Source of the DNA: Ophiura sarsii
Taxonomy: Eukaryota; Echinodermata; Ophiuroidea; Amphilepidida; Ophiuridae
DNA length: 64,000 nucleotides
Assembly (NCBI GenBank): GCA_035610835.1
Contig: CM069441.1
Span: 87,741,574 to 87,805,573, forward strand
Reading direction: 5' to 3'
Part shown: positions 36,001-48,900 of the stretch, in pieces
Layout: each line of letters opens with the position of its first letter
Position numbering within the stretch: the first letter of the stretch is position 1
Made by a program: the position numbers and the translations under genes
The notes under the pieces: generated by a model
Databases searched by the model: none
What the model was told of the DNA's origin: nothing
The model's input: only the letters and a program-made list of their open reading frames with translations

Positions 36001-36590
36001 AACATTACAGTTCTGTGTTCAATTAAAATGGTCAATATACATCAGATAATTATTTTCCTACTATGTAATGCATGGTAAATGCAAAATATTGATAAACAAA
36101 TTGGTTTTTGTGATAGTCGCACTCAGTTCCGACTAGTGTGGACCGTTTTTATGAAATAGTGGAATTCAATAGATCTTATAAGAGAAAATATCGCTAATCT
36201 TGTTCAGTTTATAAAATGTTCACTTTTACGCAAGCATAAAATATGTTTACCACAACCAATTTCAACCAACTAAAATTCTTTAGAAAGCTAATGAGATAAC
36301 CGGCCGTCTTCCTCAATAAAAAATCTGTGAAATTTGTGCACAGATTTTAAGATATAAAATCCCAAAGTTGATTACACTTATTTCTACTCACCCTGTATGC
36401 TCTTTATCTGATGGCCCACCAATTGCTTGTCTTTGTAGAGTTCCATTCTGGTAGAATGCATCGCTGATGATATCGGTGAGCAGTGGTTATGGGTACATCT
36501 TATGGAGATTAGCAGACACGTAATAAGCAGAAGAAGAGAACAGCATCCTGACTTATGGGAAATAACTTGGTTTATAAATGACAATGACAT
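30044..36590 (-). CDS. Gene 3: complete secreted PAN/Apple-domain protein
   Basis: Five exons: 36392-36590, 34385-34557, 32332-32458, 31457-31633 and 30044-30354, giving 328 residues. Residues 1-35 hold a hydrophobic signal sequence (LLLLITCLLISI). Residues about 50-122 are a PAN/Apple domain (LYKDKQLVGHQIKSI; RCALLC; CLSFNYGD; ECHLND; FPCHL; YYRVIS). Residues 125-166 are an acidic Thr-rich linker (TPTTTVTSSTNEMDDY). Residues 167-328 form an unrecognised Cys-containing domain starting CITFWSESK, with EACTDIL, FHHHVD, GFCYKAFNE, KKCTG, SWRIIPSPPDESF, LYDRYV and a C-terminal WKVCHIL. All introns are GT-AG and phases run 1, 0, 1, 1. The product is probably secreted. The junction of the ~30 kb tandem repeat falls near exon 2/intron 1, so this may be a hybrid gene made by unequal exchange. 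I see only a weak look of beta-sandwich adhesion domains in the C-terminal part and assign no family. Confidence 0.85.
30546..31072. mobile_element. Palindromic element (CAGGTAATAAATG family) in last intron of gene 3
   Basis: The left arm is CCAGGTAATAAATGTGCTGA and the right arm is ATCAGCACTTTTATTACCTG; inner arms include TATTGAGGAAGTTAC. Twin about 60292-60815 in gene 5. Confidence 0.7.
31193..31375. mobile_element. TA-flanked CTGTAAAAGTGG foldback element, intact
   Basis: Ends CTGTAAAAGTGG and CACTTTTACAG; TTTTCGCGC-type motifs recur inside. In gene 5 the copy is 60938-61120 with clean TA on both sides; gene 2 has the empty site CCAAAGTAATTGAATGG. Confidence 0.85.
32503..33549 (+). mobile_element. 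Family F element in intron 2 of gene 3, with nested insertion
   Basis: Left TTAAAGGGGCATGAAGAGAT, right CTACTTCGTGTCCCTTTAA. Twin about 62247-63295 in gene 5. It contains 32599-33286. Confidence 0.75.
32599..33286. mobile_element. 688-bp TA-flanked palindromic element (AACACTGCACAAAA ends)
   Basis: Ends AACACTGCACAAAA and TTTTGTGCAGTGTT with TA on both sides; the arms continue through TATCCACTTTTTTCGAGGC. A second hairpin pairs GACACACGTAGGAGC-like words at its centre. Twin 62344-63032. Terminal AACACT resembles 20941-21456. Confidence 0.8.
35006..35854. mobile_element. Foldback element with ~165-bp arms in intron 1 of gene 3
   Basis: Arms starting TAGTAAATCACCTCATGAAT pair with the right arm; CGCAGTTTATTGGAATACCT and its complement close the inner part. 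The matching intron of gene 1 lacks it. A Tc1-like end fragment (CACTGCCGCCCATAAGTATT) lies just left at about 34791. Confidence 0.75.
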
Positions 36591-36894
36591 TTTCAATGGC
36601 GCCTTGAAGAACTAGCTAAGGTGAAAACTTGAACAATATTTGTATAAGGATCACTATCCATGCATGTAAACACGTCTTGTCAAGTCCATTCCGAGATTTA
36701 AAATGTAGTGGACAAACTTGAATATTTGAGGACTTTTAATTTCAAATAATGTTTATGACTCCCATATTTTAGATAAGGAGACGGATATATAATCTATATT
36801 ATAATGGATATATTCACTCAAGCAGAGAAACCATAATCATCTCAAATTCAGATAATTGAGATGAAGAAAAACACTTTAATAAGGTATTTAGACA

Positions 36895-37276
36895 TTAAAG
36901 GCATATTATGTGATCTTTTCCAGGGAGCGCCCTCTATTCATGATTTCTTTTAGAAAGTAGATTTTCTTGCAGATTTACATTTCTGATCATAAATCGTACA
37001 TACATTCCAAGTTACAGAGCGATACGATTCCTAATTACCTCAAAATCATGGTTTTAGAGTGAATTTAGACTAGAGTAAAATAAGTTGTCGGACATCCGAC
37101 AGTTTATTTTTACTCTAAAACAATAATTTTGCAGAAATTAAGAATCGTATCACCCTGTAACTTGGAATGTATGTACGATATATAATCAGAAATGTAAATC
37201 TGCAAGAAAATCTGCTTTCAATTTTGTTTCTATGTTAAGGGCGTTCCCTGGAAAAGATCACATAATATACCTTTAA
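36895..37276. mobile_element. TTAA foldback element, twin of 5813-6194
   Basis: Same ends and central GTCGGACATCCGAC palindrome as the unit A copy. Confidence 0.8.
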
Positions 37277-37362
37277 GATGTATCGCCAAGTATAAGTCTA
37301 CAAAACATCACCATGGCATGGAGTAAAACAAAATTGGGAATGAAGGTTAAGGGTGAGAGTGT

Positions 37363-37748
37363 TTAAAAGGGCATTGAGAGATACGTATGGGGTGGCGCCC
37401 TCAATTGTATAGAAATGGGTTTTTGCACCAAAGTAATATATACTTAGGCGTCTAGTAACTACCATCTGAAACAGTTTACCAAAATTCGCCATTTATCATG
37501 TAAAATTTCAAGATTTTCTTAGTTTCGATCTGATCATATCGAAACTAGGTGCTGAATTCGGAAGTTATGCGATCATTTTACTTACAGCCTTTCGCGGCAA
37601 ATCTCAACACGGAAGTGCCGTTATTTGCTTATTTGGCATGAAGGCGATGTCGGAATTGTATGACATTTTGGATTTGGGCTATGTTGATGATTATCTTTAC
37701 GTTATTAGCTCATTTAGTATATCGATAAATCTCTCTGTGCCCCTTTAA
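37363..37748. mobile_element. TTAA element AGGGGCATTGAGAGAT family, without nest
   Basis: It gives the undisturbed site GGCGTCTAGTAAC for the 6372-6937 insertion. Confidence 0.8.
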
Positions 37749-38529
37749 TACCAAAACAATCAATATATTCACTCACACAGAAAAACCATTTAGAATCATC
37801 TCACATTTTAGATAATTGAGAAGAAAACAGTACGTTTTAATTAGGTATTTTTAACCATTACGATGTCGCCACTAAATTGTCTACAAAATATTCACCATGG
37901 CGACGATCAAAAGTAAGTAAGAAAAATATAAAGGACAAAAATACAGTCCAATTTATGGTGAAAGGCCAAGATGACCAAATTGAAATGACCTTAGAAGACT
38001 ATTACTTTAGTTTACTTAAGTCCGATCGCTTCCGATATTTTTTTCACATCAACATATTTTGATATCAAAAGAAAGCCCATATTTTTCTCATTATTTCATT
38101 AAAATTTTAGGCGCAAGATATGTTCCATTTATACCGTATAGGCCAAAATGCAGTGAATTACTGCTAACAAAGGTGAATATAACCTTGTGCTTCTAAAATA
38201 AGAACCATTGGAGTTCTGCAATTTCAAGCATATGACTATTTTAAGGATGATGCTTCATGTAGAATAGAAAACATCAAGATGAAAATCGGACCAGGAATCG
38301 AAGCACCTACCTTTAAACCTGAGAATGATCGTAATACAACAGTTACATTTTTATTGTTATGAAACTTACATAAATATCACTCAACTGTTACCATTATTGG
38401 GATGGCCGGGTTTGGGGTGGACAGCAGTATCATTTATGAGTTGTGACCACAAAACATGATAACCCTAACCCGGGGAAAGGTTTTGGGAATAAAACAAACA
38501 ATGTTTCATTGATAACCATTATGTGCTGT

Positions 38530-38915
38530 TTAAAGGGGCATTGAGAGATACGTATGGGAGTGCGCCCGCAATTATCCTGGAAATCAGTTTTATCAAAGTA
38601 ATACTTAGGCATATACTATAACTACCATCTGAAACAGTTTACCAACATTCGCCGTTTATCATATAAAATTTCATGATTTTCTTAGTTACGATAAAAATGA
38701 TCATATCGAAACTAGGTGCTGAATTCAGAAGTTATGCTATCGTTTTACTCACGGACTTTCGCGGAAAATCTCAACCCGGAAGTGCCATTATTTGCTTATT
38801 TGGCATGAAGGCGATGTCGGAATTGTATGACATTTTGGATTTGGGCTATGTTGATGATTATCTTTACGTTATTTGCTCATTTAGTATATCGATAAATCTC
38901 TCAATCCCCCTTTAA
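38530..38915. mobile_element. TTAA element AGGGGCATTGAGAGAT family, unit B only
   Basis: Flanked by TTAA on both sides. Unit A reads GCTGTTTAAAGTATGAC at 8625-8641, exactly the sequence with one TTAA, so this is a clean empty/filled pair. Confidence 0.9.
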
Positions 38916-40189
38916 AGTATGACTATCTTTGTCACTCTACAAATAGCAACTGAGGAGTGTGGATGGGCTATACCTCCATCCATACAAAACAACTTGTATT
39001 GCAATAATGTGTTAAGTCCACCACTCATTTTGGAAACTATTATTCGCTCCTGTTTATATGAGGGTCATTTAATGAGTTCTACCTCCTACCTCATAACTTT
39101 GTATAAGCCATTCTCATGAAATATTACACAATTGTAGCTTTGTATCTCAGCTACAAATTCGTAGTAAATTAGTCTGTACTTTTCGGATGATGCAGTGAAA
39201 GCCAGACCTCCATTTAGTGTGAAGGAAACGGATGGAAAACAGCAAAATATCGCCGAATTGCTATTCATTTGGCCTATGTTAAGAGATAAAACGTAGCTAT
39301 CGATCAATTATAACCGTTTTAAATGTCAGATATCTCTTGAACAGGCTATAAATAATAAAGGTGCATGTTATAATGGTTTATCTCTGTTGTTTCGTGGCAT
39401 GTTTGGTACCAAATTATGTCAAAAATATTCATCTAAATGTCTATCTAGCCTGCTTTGGACAAGAATTAGTCGGAAGACATAAGAGATAAACAAATTTAAG
39501 TGTATGACTTTCTTTTGTTGAACACTTTATAACTCATACTTCACAATATTGTTCAGAAATCTATCCTCTTTAATTTGAGATATTTGAGATATATGTGAAG
39601 AATGGTTGATATCAAGGAAGATACAGTACCAAAAGGAAGATAAAGTGTGTTTCCATTTTCACATTTTGCTTTTCTCCACGCGGAGTATACAGGCAAATGA
39701 TTGATTATTGCAAGTGACAATTGGTAATGCATGTACAGGCTGGATAGTCGGCACGGCACACATGCAATACCCGTCATAATACTCTACCCCGTGTTGAAAA
39801 GAAAAATGAAAAAATCAAAATCGCACTTAACACTTTTACATTTTGGATTGTAACTTCTGCAATAATCTACCATTTTTAGTGTTCATTACGTCAAATTAAA
39901 GAGAAGAAATTTCTCAACAACTTTATGATTTAATATTGTGAAGTAAGAGTTCTATTTTGAAGTTATGAGCACATTTATTACCTGTTCAGTTACCCTTTTA
40001 TAGCTGTATACTCCCTGGTACAGTAAGCAAATAAGAAAGTCAGTTTTCAAAATTGTGCACTTTTATTTCTACAAACATACAGAATGATAGCATGGATAAA
40101 TGTATAGTACACACCTCATATTATTATTCATGAATATATTACAAATGACACCAAATTTACAATTCTTGAATTGATAAGTTTTACCAATA

Positions 40190-41690
40190 TTAAGTATATA
40201 TATATACAATTTATAATAGTCGAAGGATCTCTATAATAAATGTTTTAACTTGTGGAGAACCATTATATTATCAGTGTTTATTTACATTCCTGAATATATG
40301 TTCATATTGAATTGCATTCTATAAAAGTGTAATTGTCTAAAGTCTAAAAATAATAAGACATGGTTCATCCTATTAGGAGTTATTAATTTAGGAGTAATGG
40401 CAGAATTGATTACTGTAAAACTATGTTATTACATGAGGTATTGAATTTCGCGAATTTTGTGAGGACTTTAAATTCTCAAAAATTAAATCTGCCACAAAAT
40501 AAACCATATGGTAAAACTTTAAAATCAGAGTCAAATTTTGGAATCTCAAAATTAAATTAAATCCTTGTGAAAACATTTGCTTTTGGTAATTCACGAATTA
40601 AAGTATCCGCAAATTGATGAAGAAGGTCATTTTTCAAAGATAAGCACTTTCTATGCAAAAAATGATAGCTTTGATTATTGGTACACACCTCATATTGTTA
40701 TTAATCATGAAGATATTACAAACCATGATACCAAAGTTACAATTCTTGAATTGATATTTTACCAATATTAAGTATATACAATTTATAATAGTCGAAGGAT
40801 CTCTATCATATTTGTTTTAACTTGATGAGAACCATATTATCAGTGTTTATTTACATTCCTGAGTATATGTACATATTGCGCCATGGATTGCTTTCTATAA
40901 AAGTGTAATTGTCTAAGTCTAAAAATAATAAGACATGGTTCATCCTATTAGGAGTTATTAATTTAGGAGTAATGGCAGAATTGATTACTGTAAAACTGTG
41001 TTATTACATGAGGTATTGAATTTCGCGAATTTTGTGAGGACTTTAAATTCTCAAAAATTAAATCTGCCACGAAATAAACCATGGTAAAACTTTAAAATCA
41101 GAGTCAAATTTTGGAATCTCAAAATTAAATTAAATCCTTGTGAAAACATTTGCTTTTGGTAATTCACGAATTAAAGTATCCGCACATTGATGAAGCAGGT
41201 CAGTTTTCAAAGATAAGCACTTTCTATGCAAAAAATGATAGCTTTGATTATTGGTACACACCTCATATTATTATTAATCACAAAGATATTACAAACCATC
41301 ACACCAAAGTTACAATTCTTGAATTGATATTTTACCAATATTAAGTATATATACAATTTATAATAGTCGAAGGATCTCTATAATAATTGTTTTAACTTGT
41401 GGAGAACCATATTATCAGTGTTTATTTACATTCATATGTATGTACATATTGGATTGCTTTCTATAAAAGTGTAATTGTCTAAAGTCTAAAAATAATAAGA
41501 CATGGTTCATTCTATTAGGAGTTATTAATTTAGGAGTAATGGCAGAATTGATAACTGTAAAACCACGTATTGCATGAGGTATTGAATTTTGCGAGGACTT
41601 AAAATTCTCGAAAATAAATCCGTCACAAAATAAACTATGGTAAAACCTTGAAATCATAGTCAAATTTTGAAATCCCAAAATTAAATCCTT
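40190..41690. repeat. Direct triplication of a ~573-bp unit, unit B only
   Basis: TACCAATATTAAGTATATA, GTCGAAGGATCTCTAT and TTTGCTTTTGGTAATTCACG recur at about 573-bp steps (near 40185, 40758 and 41330). Unit A has one copy. Two 64-codon frames at 40577-40771 and 41150-41344 are the same stretch repeated and resemble no protein. Confidence 0.8.
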
Positions 41691-41868
41691 GTGAAAATGT
41701 TTGCTTTTGGTAATTCACGAATTAAAGTACTTGCAAATTTAAGTGTTTTACAGATAGTGCAATCACATCACTATGATACAGTAAAAGTGGAAATGTTCGT
41801 GCATGTAATTTGTTGTGCTTTGCCCATTTTGAACAATTTTGCTTGTTTTTATTCTCACTTAAAAGGTA

Positions 41869-42883
41869 TATTATGTGATCTTTTCCAGGGGACGCCCTCA
41901 ATCCTCGAGAAAAAAATTGGAAGCAGATTTTCTTGCAGATTTACATTTCTGATCATAAATTGCACATACAGGGTGTATAAAAAAAAAAAGGACTCTGTTT
42001 CATGAGGGTGTAATTCTTATTATAATCATTGAACCATGACTAATTTAGTCTCAATGTAAAGCCCAATTAATTATCATGATATCCTGAAAGTATGAGATCA
42101 ATCCGATGAAAAATAAGAAAACTAGTGTGCTTTGTGTAAACCATGTCATACTAGTTTGTACAATGGGAATTCACACAGTAACAGTCGAGTAACATGAAAG
42201 TGCTCGATTTGTAACTCAATGAACCATCCACAGTGGGTTCGAGAACTGTTTAACACAACTTTATTTAATTTGCCAGAATATGCATGCATCTGTTTTGCGG
42301 ATTTTTTAGTCAGTATTGAGTTGTGCTAGAATTAAATGGATTACCAAACTAAACTTTTCTATTGACTGATAGATTATTTACTATGTTGACAATTATTATA
42401 ATGTATTGAAATGTAAACCATGTTATTTACTGGTCTGTACATGTAGATCCCATTGTACAAACCAGTAAATGACATGGTTTACGCAAAGTACGCTAGTTTT
42501 CTTATTTTGCATCGGATTGATCTTATAATTTCAGGATATCATACTAATTAATTGGGCTTTACATTGAGACTAAATTGGTCATGGTCCAATGATTATAATA
42601 AGAATTACACCATCATGAAACAGTCCTAATGTTTTTTGATACACCCTGTTCATTCCATGTTGCAAGGCGATACGATTCTTAATTACTTCAAAATCATGGT
42701 TTTAGAGTAATTTTTACTCTAAAAAAACATGATTTTGAGGTTATTAGGAATATCGCTCTGTGACTTGGAATATTATCTATGATTTATGATCAGAAATGTA
42801 AATCTGCCAGAAAATTTGCTTCCAATTTTTTTTTTTTAGGATTGAGGGCGTCCCCTGGAAAAGATCGCATAATATACCTTTAA
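41869..42883. mobile_element. TTAA foldback with nested mariner-like MITE (twin of 12964-13991)
   Basis: The nested element is 41969-42648; its right TA has mutated to TT. Confidence 0.8.
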
Positions 42884-42987
42884 TAGACCTACATGCAAAA
42901 GGAATATATGTGTGTGTTTTTATTTTTGCCCTTGCTGATGTTAGCATGAAAAGCACAAAGATAAATGTAGCGCGGAAATGTCCACTT

Positions 42988-45900
42988 TTACAGTACGTGA
43001 CACACCTTCCAGGCACGGTTTATGACATCACCATTAACCAATACGCTGACATACCGGTCATAGAGAGTCAGATCGTCAATACCCACAGATTTTAAATCAA
43101 AAGATCTATCAGGAGGGCTTGGAATAAACCTCCAACTTATGCTGTCTGTTTTCAAATCCAGTTCCATCGGTGGGATGGCTTGCAAGGTGGTTTTACCGGT
43201 GCAATGATAGATTCCGATTTCTCCAGTCTCGTTGAATGCTTTGTAGCAGAAGCCAAAGATGCCTTCGAGGTCCAAATGATGGTGAAACCCTAATCCTGTT
43301 TGGTGGAAAGATGGAATGATAATCATGATATTAAACTTATTTTCTTCAAAAATATGAAACCAATCACAAATAACAGGGTAATTCACTATCCATGATTGAT
43401 TTTATTCACAGAAATTCAGCATTATGAAATTGATTAATTTAAGGCTATTCTCATTTGTTTAACTATGTATAGAGACTCAGGGCCATATTCTCGTACGTAG
43501 TTAAACACGGTTTTAAGCTAAACATGCGTCTAACTTTGACTTTAGAAACAGCGTTTAACTAAACGCAATTCTCGTACATTTGTTTTACTTAAACACGCGT
43601 CTAACTTGCCGAAATGTGTCTAACTTTAAACATGGGTACGGGGGTAGTTTAATGCATGTTTATCTAAACTCGCGCACCAACTGTATGCCTTGAATGATCA
43701 CTCAACCGTGCCCAGTGCAAGCTGGCGCGCGGATCGTGTAGTCTTTAAAAGTACCGTGTATTTAAGGCATTCGGTCGATATCTATTGTAACCAATTAGGG
43801 CTACAATGAATTAAATACCTGTATACATTTACAGGTCTTCTACCAAAGAGGTACCTACCTTTCTTGGATGTCATGGTGTCTATCTCAGATGGTGGTCTTC
43901 AAACAGACTTGTATTCTAAGCCTACAGACTCCCACCAATTCCTTCATTGGACTTCTTGTCACCCCAAACATACCAAGCGCAGTCTTCCTTACGGTTTGGC
44001 TTTCAGACTGAATAGGATATGTTCCACACCTGAAAACCTCCAGCTTAGAGTTTCTGAACTCACAGGTTTTCTCAGGGATCGAGGGTATTCCAGTCGGTTG
44101 GTAACCACACAGATCAGCAAAGCTTTGTCTATCCCTAGGTCTGAAGCCCTTAAACCCACTGGTGGCAGTGATAACAGCATTGACCGGGTTCCTCTTGTGG
44201 TTACGTACCATCCATCGCTTCCGGGCATTTCCAAGATCATACGCCGTCATCTTCCCATTCTCCACTCTTCCAATAAGTGTAGGAATGCTATCCCTAACCC
44301 TCCCATTGTGGCTTACCGTAGAAGTGCCAACCTGAAAGACCTTCTAGTGAGATCTACTCTTCCCCGGATCACACCTCCTCTTCGAGGTTCATATCCTTGT
44401 GGTGGCTCCAAGTGCAAATCCTGCAACCACAAAGGGGTACACGCCGATGTTGGTAGAGTTTCTATTTCTCATACCTCTGAGAACACCACTTTCACCAGCT
44501 CTTCCACTGGAGAGACGTTTCCCATACGCAAACATTTGTCTTGCCAATCGGACAATGTCATATATCTCATTACCTGCGCAACGTGTGAGAAACAGTATGT
44601 TGGAGAGACAGGTCGCACTCTGGAATGTCGAGTAGGTGAGCATTGCGCTGACGCCAGACACAACAGGGACAAACAAGTTGGTCGTCATTTCAACTTACCG
44701 AACCACAACGCTTGTAACATCTCCGTTACATGCATTGATAGGCCTCCAAAGAACGACATTATCATGAGAAGGATCTTGGAGAAGGAATGGATCATGAAGC
44801 TTGACACAACAGAGCCCAATGGTCTCAACAATAAAGATTAATTATCATAGGCCTATGTTCCAGCTTGTCTTTTTACAGTCCATATTCCCACAGGCCTATT
44901 TGTCTCCTTTAACTTGAGTGCCCTGTCTGGGGCTTAAGTTTCCCACAACTTGAGTGCCCTGTCTGGGGCTCAAGTTTCTTGACCCCCCCCCCCCCCCCCC
45001 CACCCCCACTCTTTTTATTCTTGTAAGTCTGCTCTCTTTGCAGCAATTCTTCCTCATGATTTATTTTAATTTTATTATTATTTTACCATTTATTTATTTA
45101 TTTATTTTAATTAATTTATTTATTTATTTATTTATTTATTTTTTTCATTATTTTTCTCTTCATTTGGCTATATGATTTATTTATTTCCTCATTTATTTGT
45201 GTAATTTTTTGATTAATTTGGGTTTTTTTCTTCTTCTATTTATTTATTATTAATTTATATTTTTTATGCCCCCACTCAGTTCATCCATAGGCCTAGTTAA
45301 TTTACTATTTCTGTCGCCATCCATTGTCCAGCAGTACTTCCTGTCTTTTGTCTTCTTAACTTAACATCACTCATGCATATGCATGATGTGTTGTCTATTG
45401 ATTTATTGTACATGTTTTGTTAGTTCGCCTAGCAACTTGGATCTATATTCTATAGTGAACTTGCTAGTTTGTTTCAGTGTTAACTTGGATGCTTAGTAGG
45501 TAACATCTATTACTGGCATTGTGCTATAATTACAGTGGTGGACTTGTCTAGTTCATTATCTTATTTATAGTTCTTAACACTTTTGTTTTTTATATTTTGT
45601 CCCTGATGAAGGGTGGTATATCCACTTGAAACGTCGGTCTTTATTGTTACCATATATATCCTGAGTAGTCTCAGATATATCTTTGTTGTTTTATTGCACA
45701 GCAATTTTCATTGCTTGTCCCAGTGCATTTCCGTTTGTTTTTGTTTTTTTGTTATTTATCTATTTTATCGCGTTATTCTCCCTTGTTATTACCTGTTTCC
45801 CCACACCCTGTTGGTATATCTTGCTTTTACTCTTAGTACCTGTATACAATCAACGCAACGCAGAACCACTCTGGGAACGAGATTTGCAGAGTTTAAAATC

Positions 45901-48900
45901 GTGTTTTGTTAGACACGTCGTTTAAAGGATAAACTCACGTTTAAGTTAGACACGCGTTTAGTTAAACACGGTTTTAAGCTAAAACCGTGTTTAGTACGAG
46001 AATACGGCCCTCAATGTTTTACTTGATCATATAACTTTGTGTCTCTGTTTCGCTCCAAACCAAGCCTCTTTCTGTACTGAAATCCCTTGACAGGTGTTGA
46101 CAATTGAACAAATTCTTTCATGAGTCATACATGGTGGTTCAAAATAAGTTAAGCTATTTTCACATAATTTACTAATAATGTTTTAGAAATTTCTTTAGGT
46201 TTGATAAAAGCAGCGGTTATTGAGTATCACTGGGAAAATAAACTAAGATATAGAATATCTTCTTTTTTTACTTGTCCATGGATGCCTGCAAAAGTCATAT
46301 CTGCCAATAGAATTGATTTTTGAATTTTTAAAACCCCTTTGTAAAAGCTACTGTGATCAAACCAATGTATCCAATGTTATCTTTAACATTCCATACTTTC
46401 ATGAACAAAATAATTTTGGTCTTAAAATTCTTATTCAGTAATACTGAATAGCCACTAGAAATAGCCAAATAAATCTACTAAACTATATCAGTAAGTAAAT
46501 TGAAATGTTTGCCAAACTTTTTTTGACCACCCTGTACGTGTTAAGAAATAATTGAAAAGGATGTGTTAAAGAAGTGAGAATTGGTCATTTGAGTTGGTAT
46601 GGTTTTTCTGGGGTAAAAATAAAGACTACTGTTTAAACATATTATAATTCTATTAGTAAAACGAGAAAAAGAAATAAAATTTGGATACCATAACCCCCTA
46701 GACCAGGTTTTTAACTGGGTTATCTCATTTTTTGAAAGAAAAACACCATTAAAATCGCCGGGGACCAAAGTAATTGAATGGCATGACACTAATTGAAAAG
46801 GATGTGTAAAGAAGTGAGAATTGGTCATTTGAGTTGGTATGGGTTTTCTGGGGTAAAAATAAAGACTACTGTTTAATGCATATTACAATTCTATTAATAA
46901 AATGAGAAAAATAAATACATACAATAAATCTCATTTTTTGTGAAGGAAAAACACCATTAAAATCGCCGGGGACCAAATTAATTGAATGGTATTAACACTA
47001 GGTTGGTCCGTTTCATGTTTATAAACATTTTAAAAATATTTTTAGAGAGACTACAATACAATCAAGATTGTCGTTACTTACGGTATTTGATATATTGTTC
47101 TCCAATTGGTTTGGTTTCCAAAATATCTGTACATGGTTCGTTGTTGTCCATGATACTATTACCATTTGAGATGTATGTTAGAGACCAGGAGTTCTCATTT
47201 TGACCTTCAACCTTAAGGGTTGCCTCAACTTCACCCCAACTCCAGAAAGTAATGCACCCTGGAACAAATCATAGTAATTATAAGTGTTATATTTTATTAA
47301 GCCAAGAAAAATAGAGGGACTGTCTCACATAGCCGTGTGCATATAATTGCATGTGGAGTCACATACTTTTGCCGAATAACCCTAATGCAATGAGCCCATG
47401 CAATCTTATTTTATTTTTTTTAGTTATCAGAAAATAATTGGGGAAAAAACACACAAAACGATTTCTGCGCTAGCCGCTATATATTTTTTTAAAAGGCAAC
47501 AAATAAAAAGCGTATAGCGTAGCTATTTTCCCAAATGTAGGTGAGTCGGCCTCTTTTTGTCTTATGATTTGAAATGGGTCAATCCTCGCATCTGCTATTT
47601 AGTTGCACAAACTGCTATTTTGTAATAAAACAGTCAACGATTGTCTTTAATATATGGGCATGCATAAACCAGGCTTTCCCAACTGGTGGCGCGAGTGGCG
47701 CATCAAGGCATCCTAAAAAGTGACGCGAGAGTGGTTAAAATAAAAAAATAAAAAAGTCATATCATGATATAGCCATATTTCATAGGCCTACTAAAATCAA
47801 CCCCCGACCGTCCGCGAGACAAACTTGCCCCTCCACCACACCGAGCCCGGTCTCCTCTGAAAAATAACTTGAATTGTAAATTCTAAAAAAAATAACACCA
47901 ACGAGAGGCGATTAAAGTCAGTTAAAAACCCCAAAACCCAGGAGCTTCAGAGGGCGCTGTCCCCTGAACCACCACCGGGGCTTCGTCCCTGGACCCCAAG
48001 TGGAGCTTCAACAAGTTGGTTACTAAAATGTGGCGCATCAATAAATCTAGTTATGAAACGCCTGGCATAAACAGATACATCAAAGTTGTAATGTCTCAAT
48101 GTAAAAAGTATGGCTATATAATTATGATATCATGAAAATCATACTTTTAAAATTATTTTTCAAAAAAATTCAAAAATCTTGTAAAGAATCTCATATTCCC
48201 ACCTCAGGTGCGTTGAGTAGATTAATCATGCTATAAGGATGGCCACATTAATAAATAAAAAACATCAACTTTTTGCCAAGAAATCCACAAACATGGTTGC
48301 AGAAATGCAGAAATTTAGAAATCCAAAACAATTCAAAAGGTAAGGTAAAGTGTCATGCCGAGCTAAGCTCGCGCACGGAGTGCCCATCTCTCTTTCGTTG
48401 GCGTTTGGGCCAAACTCCTTGTAATTAATTATTGCTGTGGGTGGGGGGGTTCGCCACTCCTTCCGCATAACGAGTCAATTCTATCTTCCCAACATTATTA
48501 AATGCCGGTACCCATTATTAGTACACCTGGGCGAAGAGAGGCAACAAGCGGTAAATTGCCTTGCCCAAGGACACAACATGCTGGCCACAACTGGACTCGA
48601 ACCCACAACCTTTGACTTGGGGGCGAGAACTTATCCACTGGACCATGCGTGCCCGTTAAAACAATTTGAGATTAAAAATCCTTTTTGATTTAATCGAAAC
48701 AATTGACACAAACCTACCTGACTGTGGCATAGTGCAGCTATAGGGATAATCATCCATATCATTGGTTGTGCTTGTCACTGTTGTAGTGGGAGTGTCATTA
48801 TCTGAAACTGGACTACATTGAGCTATAGTATCTTCAGGTGGATCCTTTAAAAGAGATAAATACTATCTTTATTTAGATATTAACAAATGTATCCAATACA

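Larger units (their letters stand above)
36591..42987. other. Intergenic, upstream of gene 3 and downstream of gene 4
   Basis: This is the unit B counterpart of 5.5-14.1 kb. It contains 36895-37276, 37363-37748, 38530-38915, 41869-42883 and the 573-bp triplication. No host gene is supported. Confidence 0.6.
43828..45836 (+). mobile_element. 5'-truncated Penelope-like element (PLE), 12-bp TSD
   Basis: The insert is 2009 bp long, flanked by TACCTGTATACA at 43816-43827 and 45837-45848. The empty site is in gene 2 at about 14919-14932 (TACCTGTATACAATCAACG). It carries the 3' part of the PLE frame, a tandem pair of CTTGAGTGCCCTGTCTGGGG, a C run (44983-45001), a TTTA microsatellite (about 45084-45260) and a hammerhead-like motif at 45603-45639. 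It lies antisense to gene 4, in its last intron. Confidence 0.9.
43480..46010. mobile_element. GGGCCGTATTCTC-type foldback element split by a retroelement
   Basis: Twin of 14587-15092. TCA flanks both ends. Bases 43828-45848 (the Penelope-like element and one TSD copy) are the later insertion. Confidence 0.8.

Noticed and set aside
40577..41344. Repeated 64-codon protein
   Set aside because: Two copies arise from the DNA triplication; the frame is broken in the first unit and in unit A.
43885..44688. Antisense open frames within the PLE
   Set aside because: They overlap the clear RT/GIY-YIG frame on the plus strand and resemble no protein.
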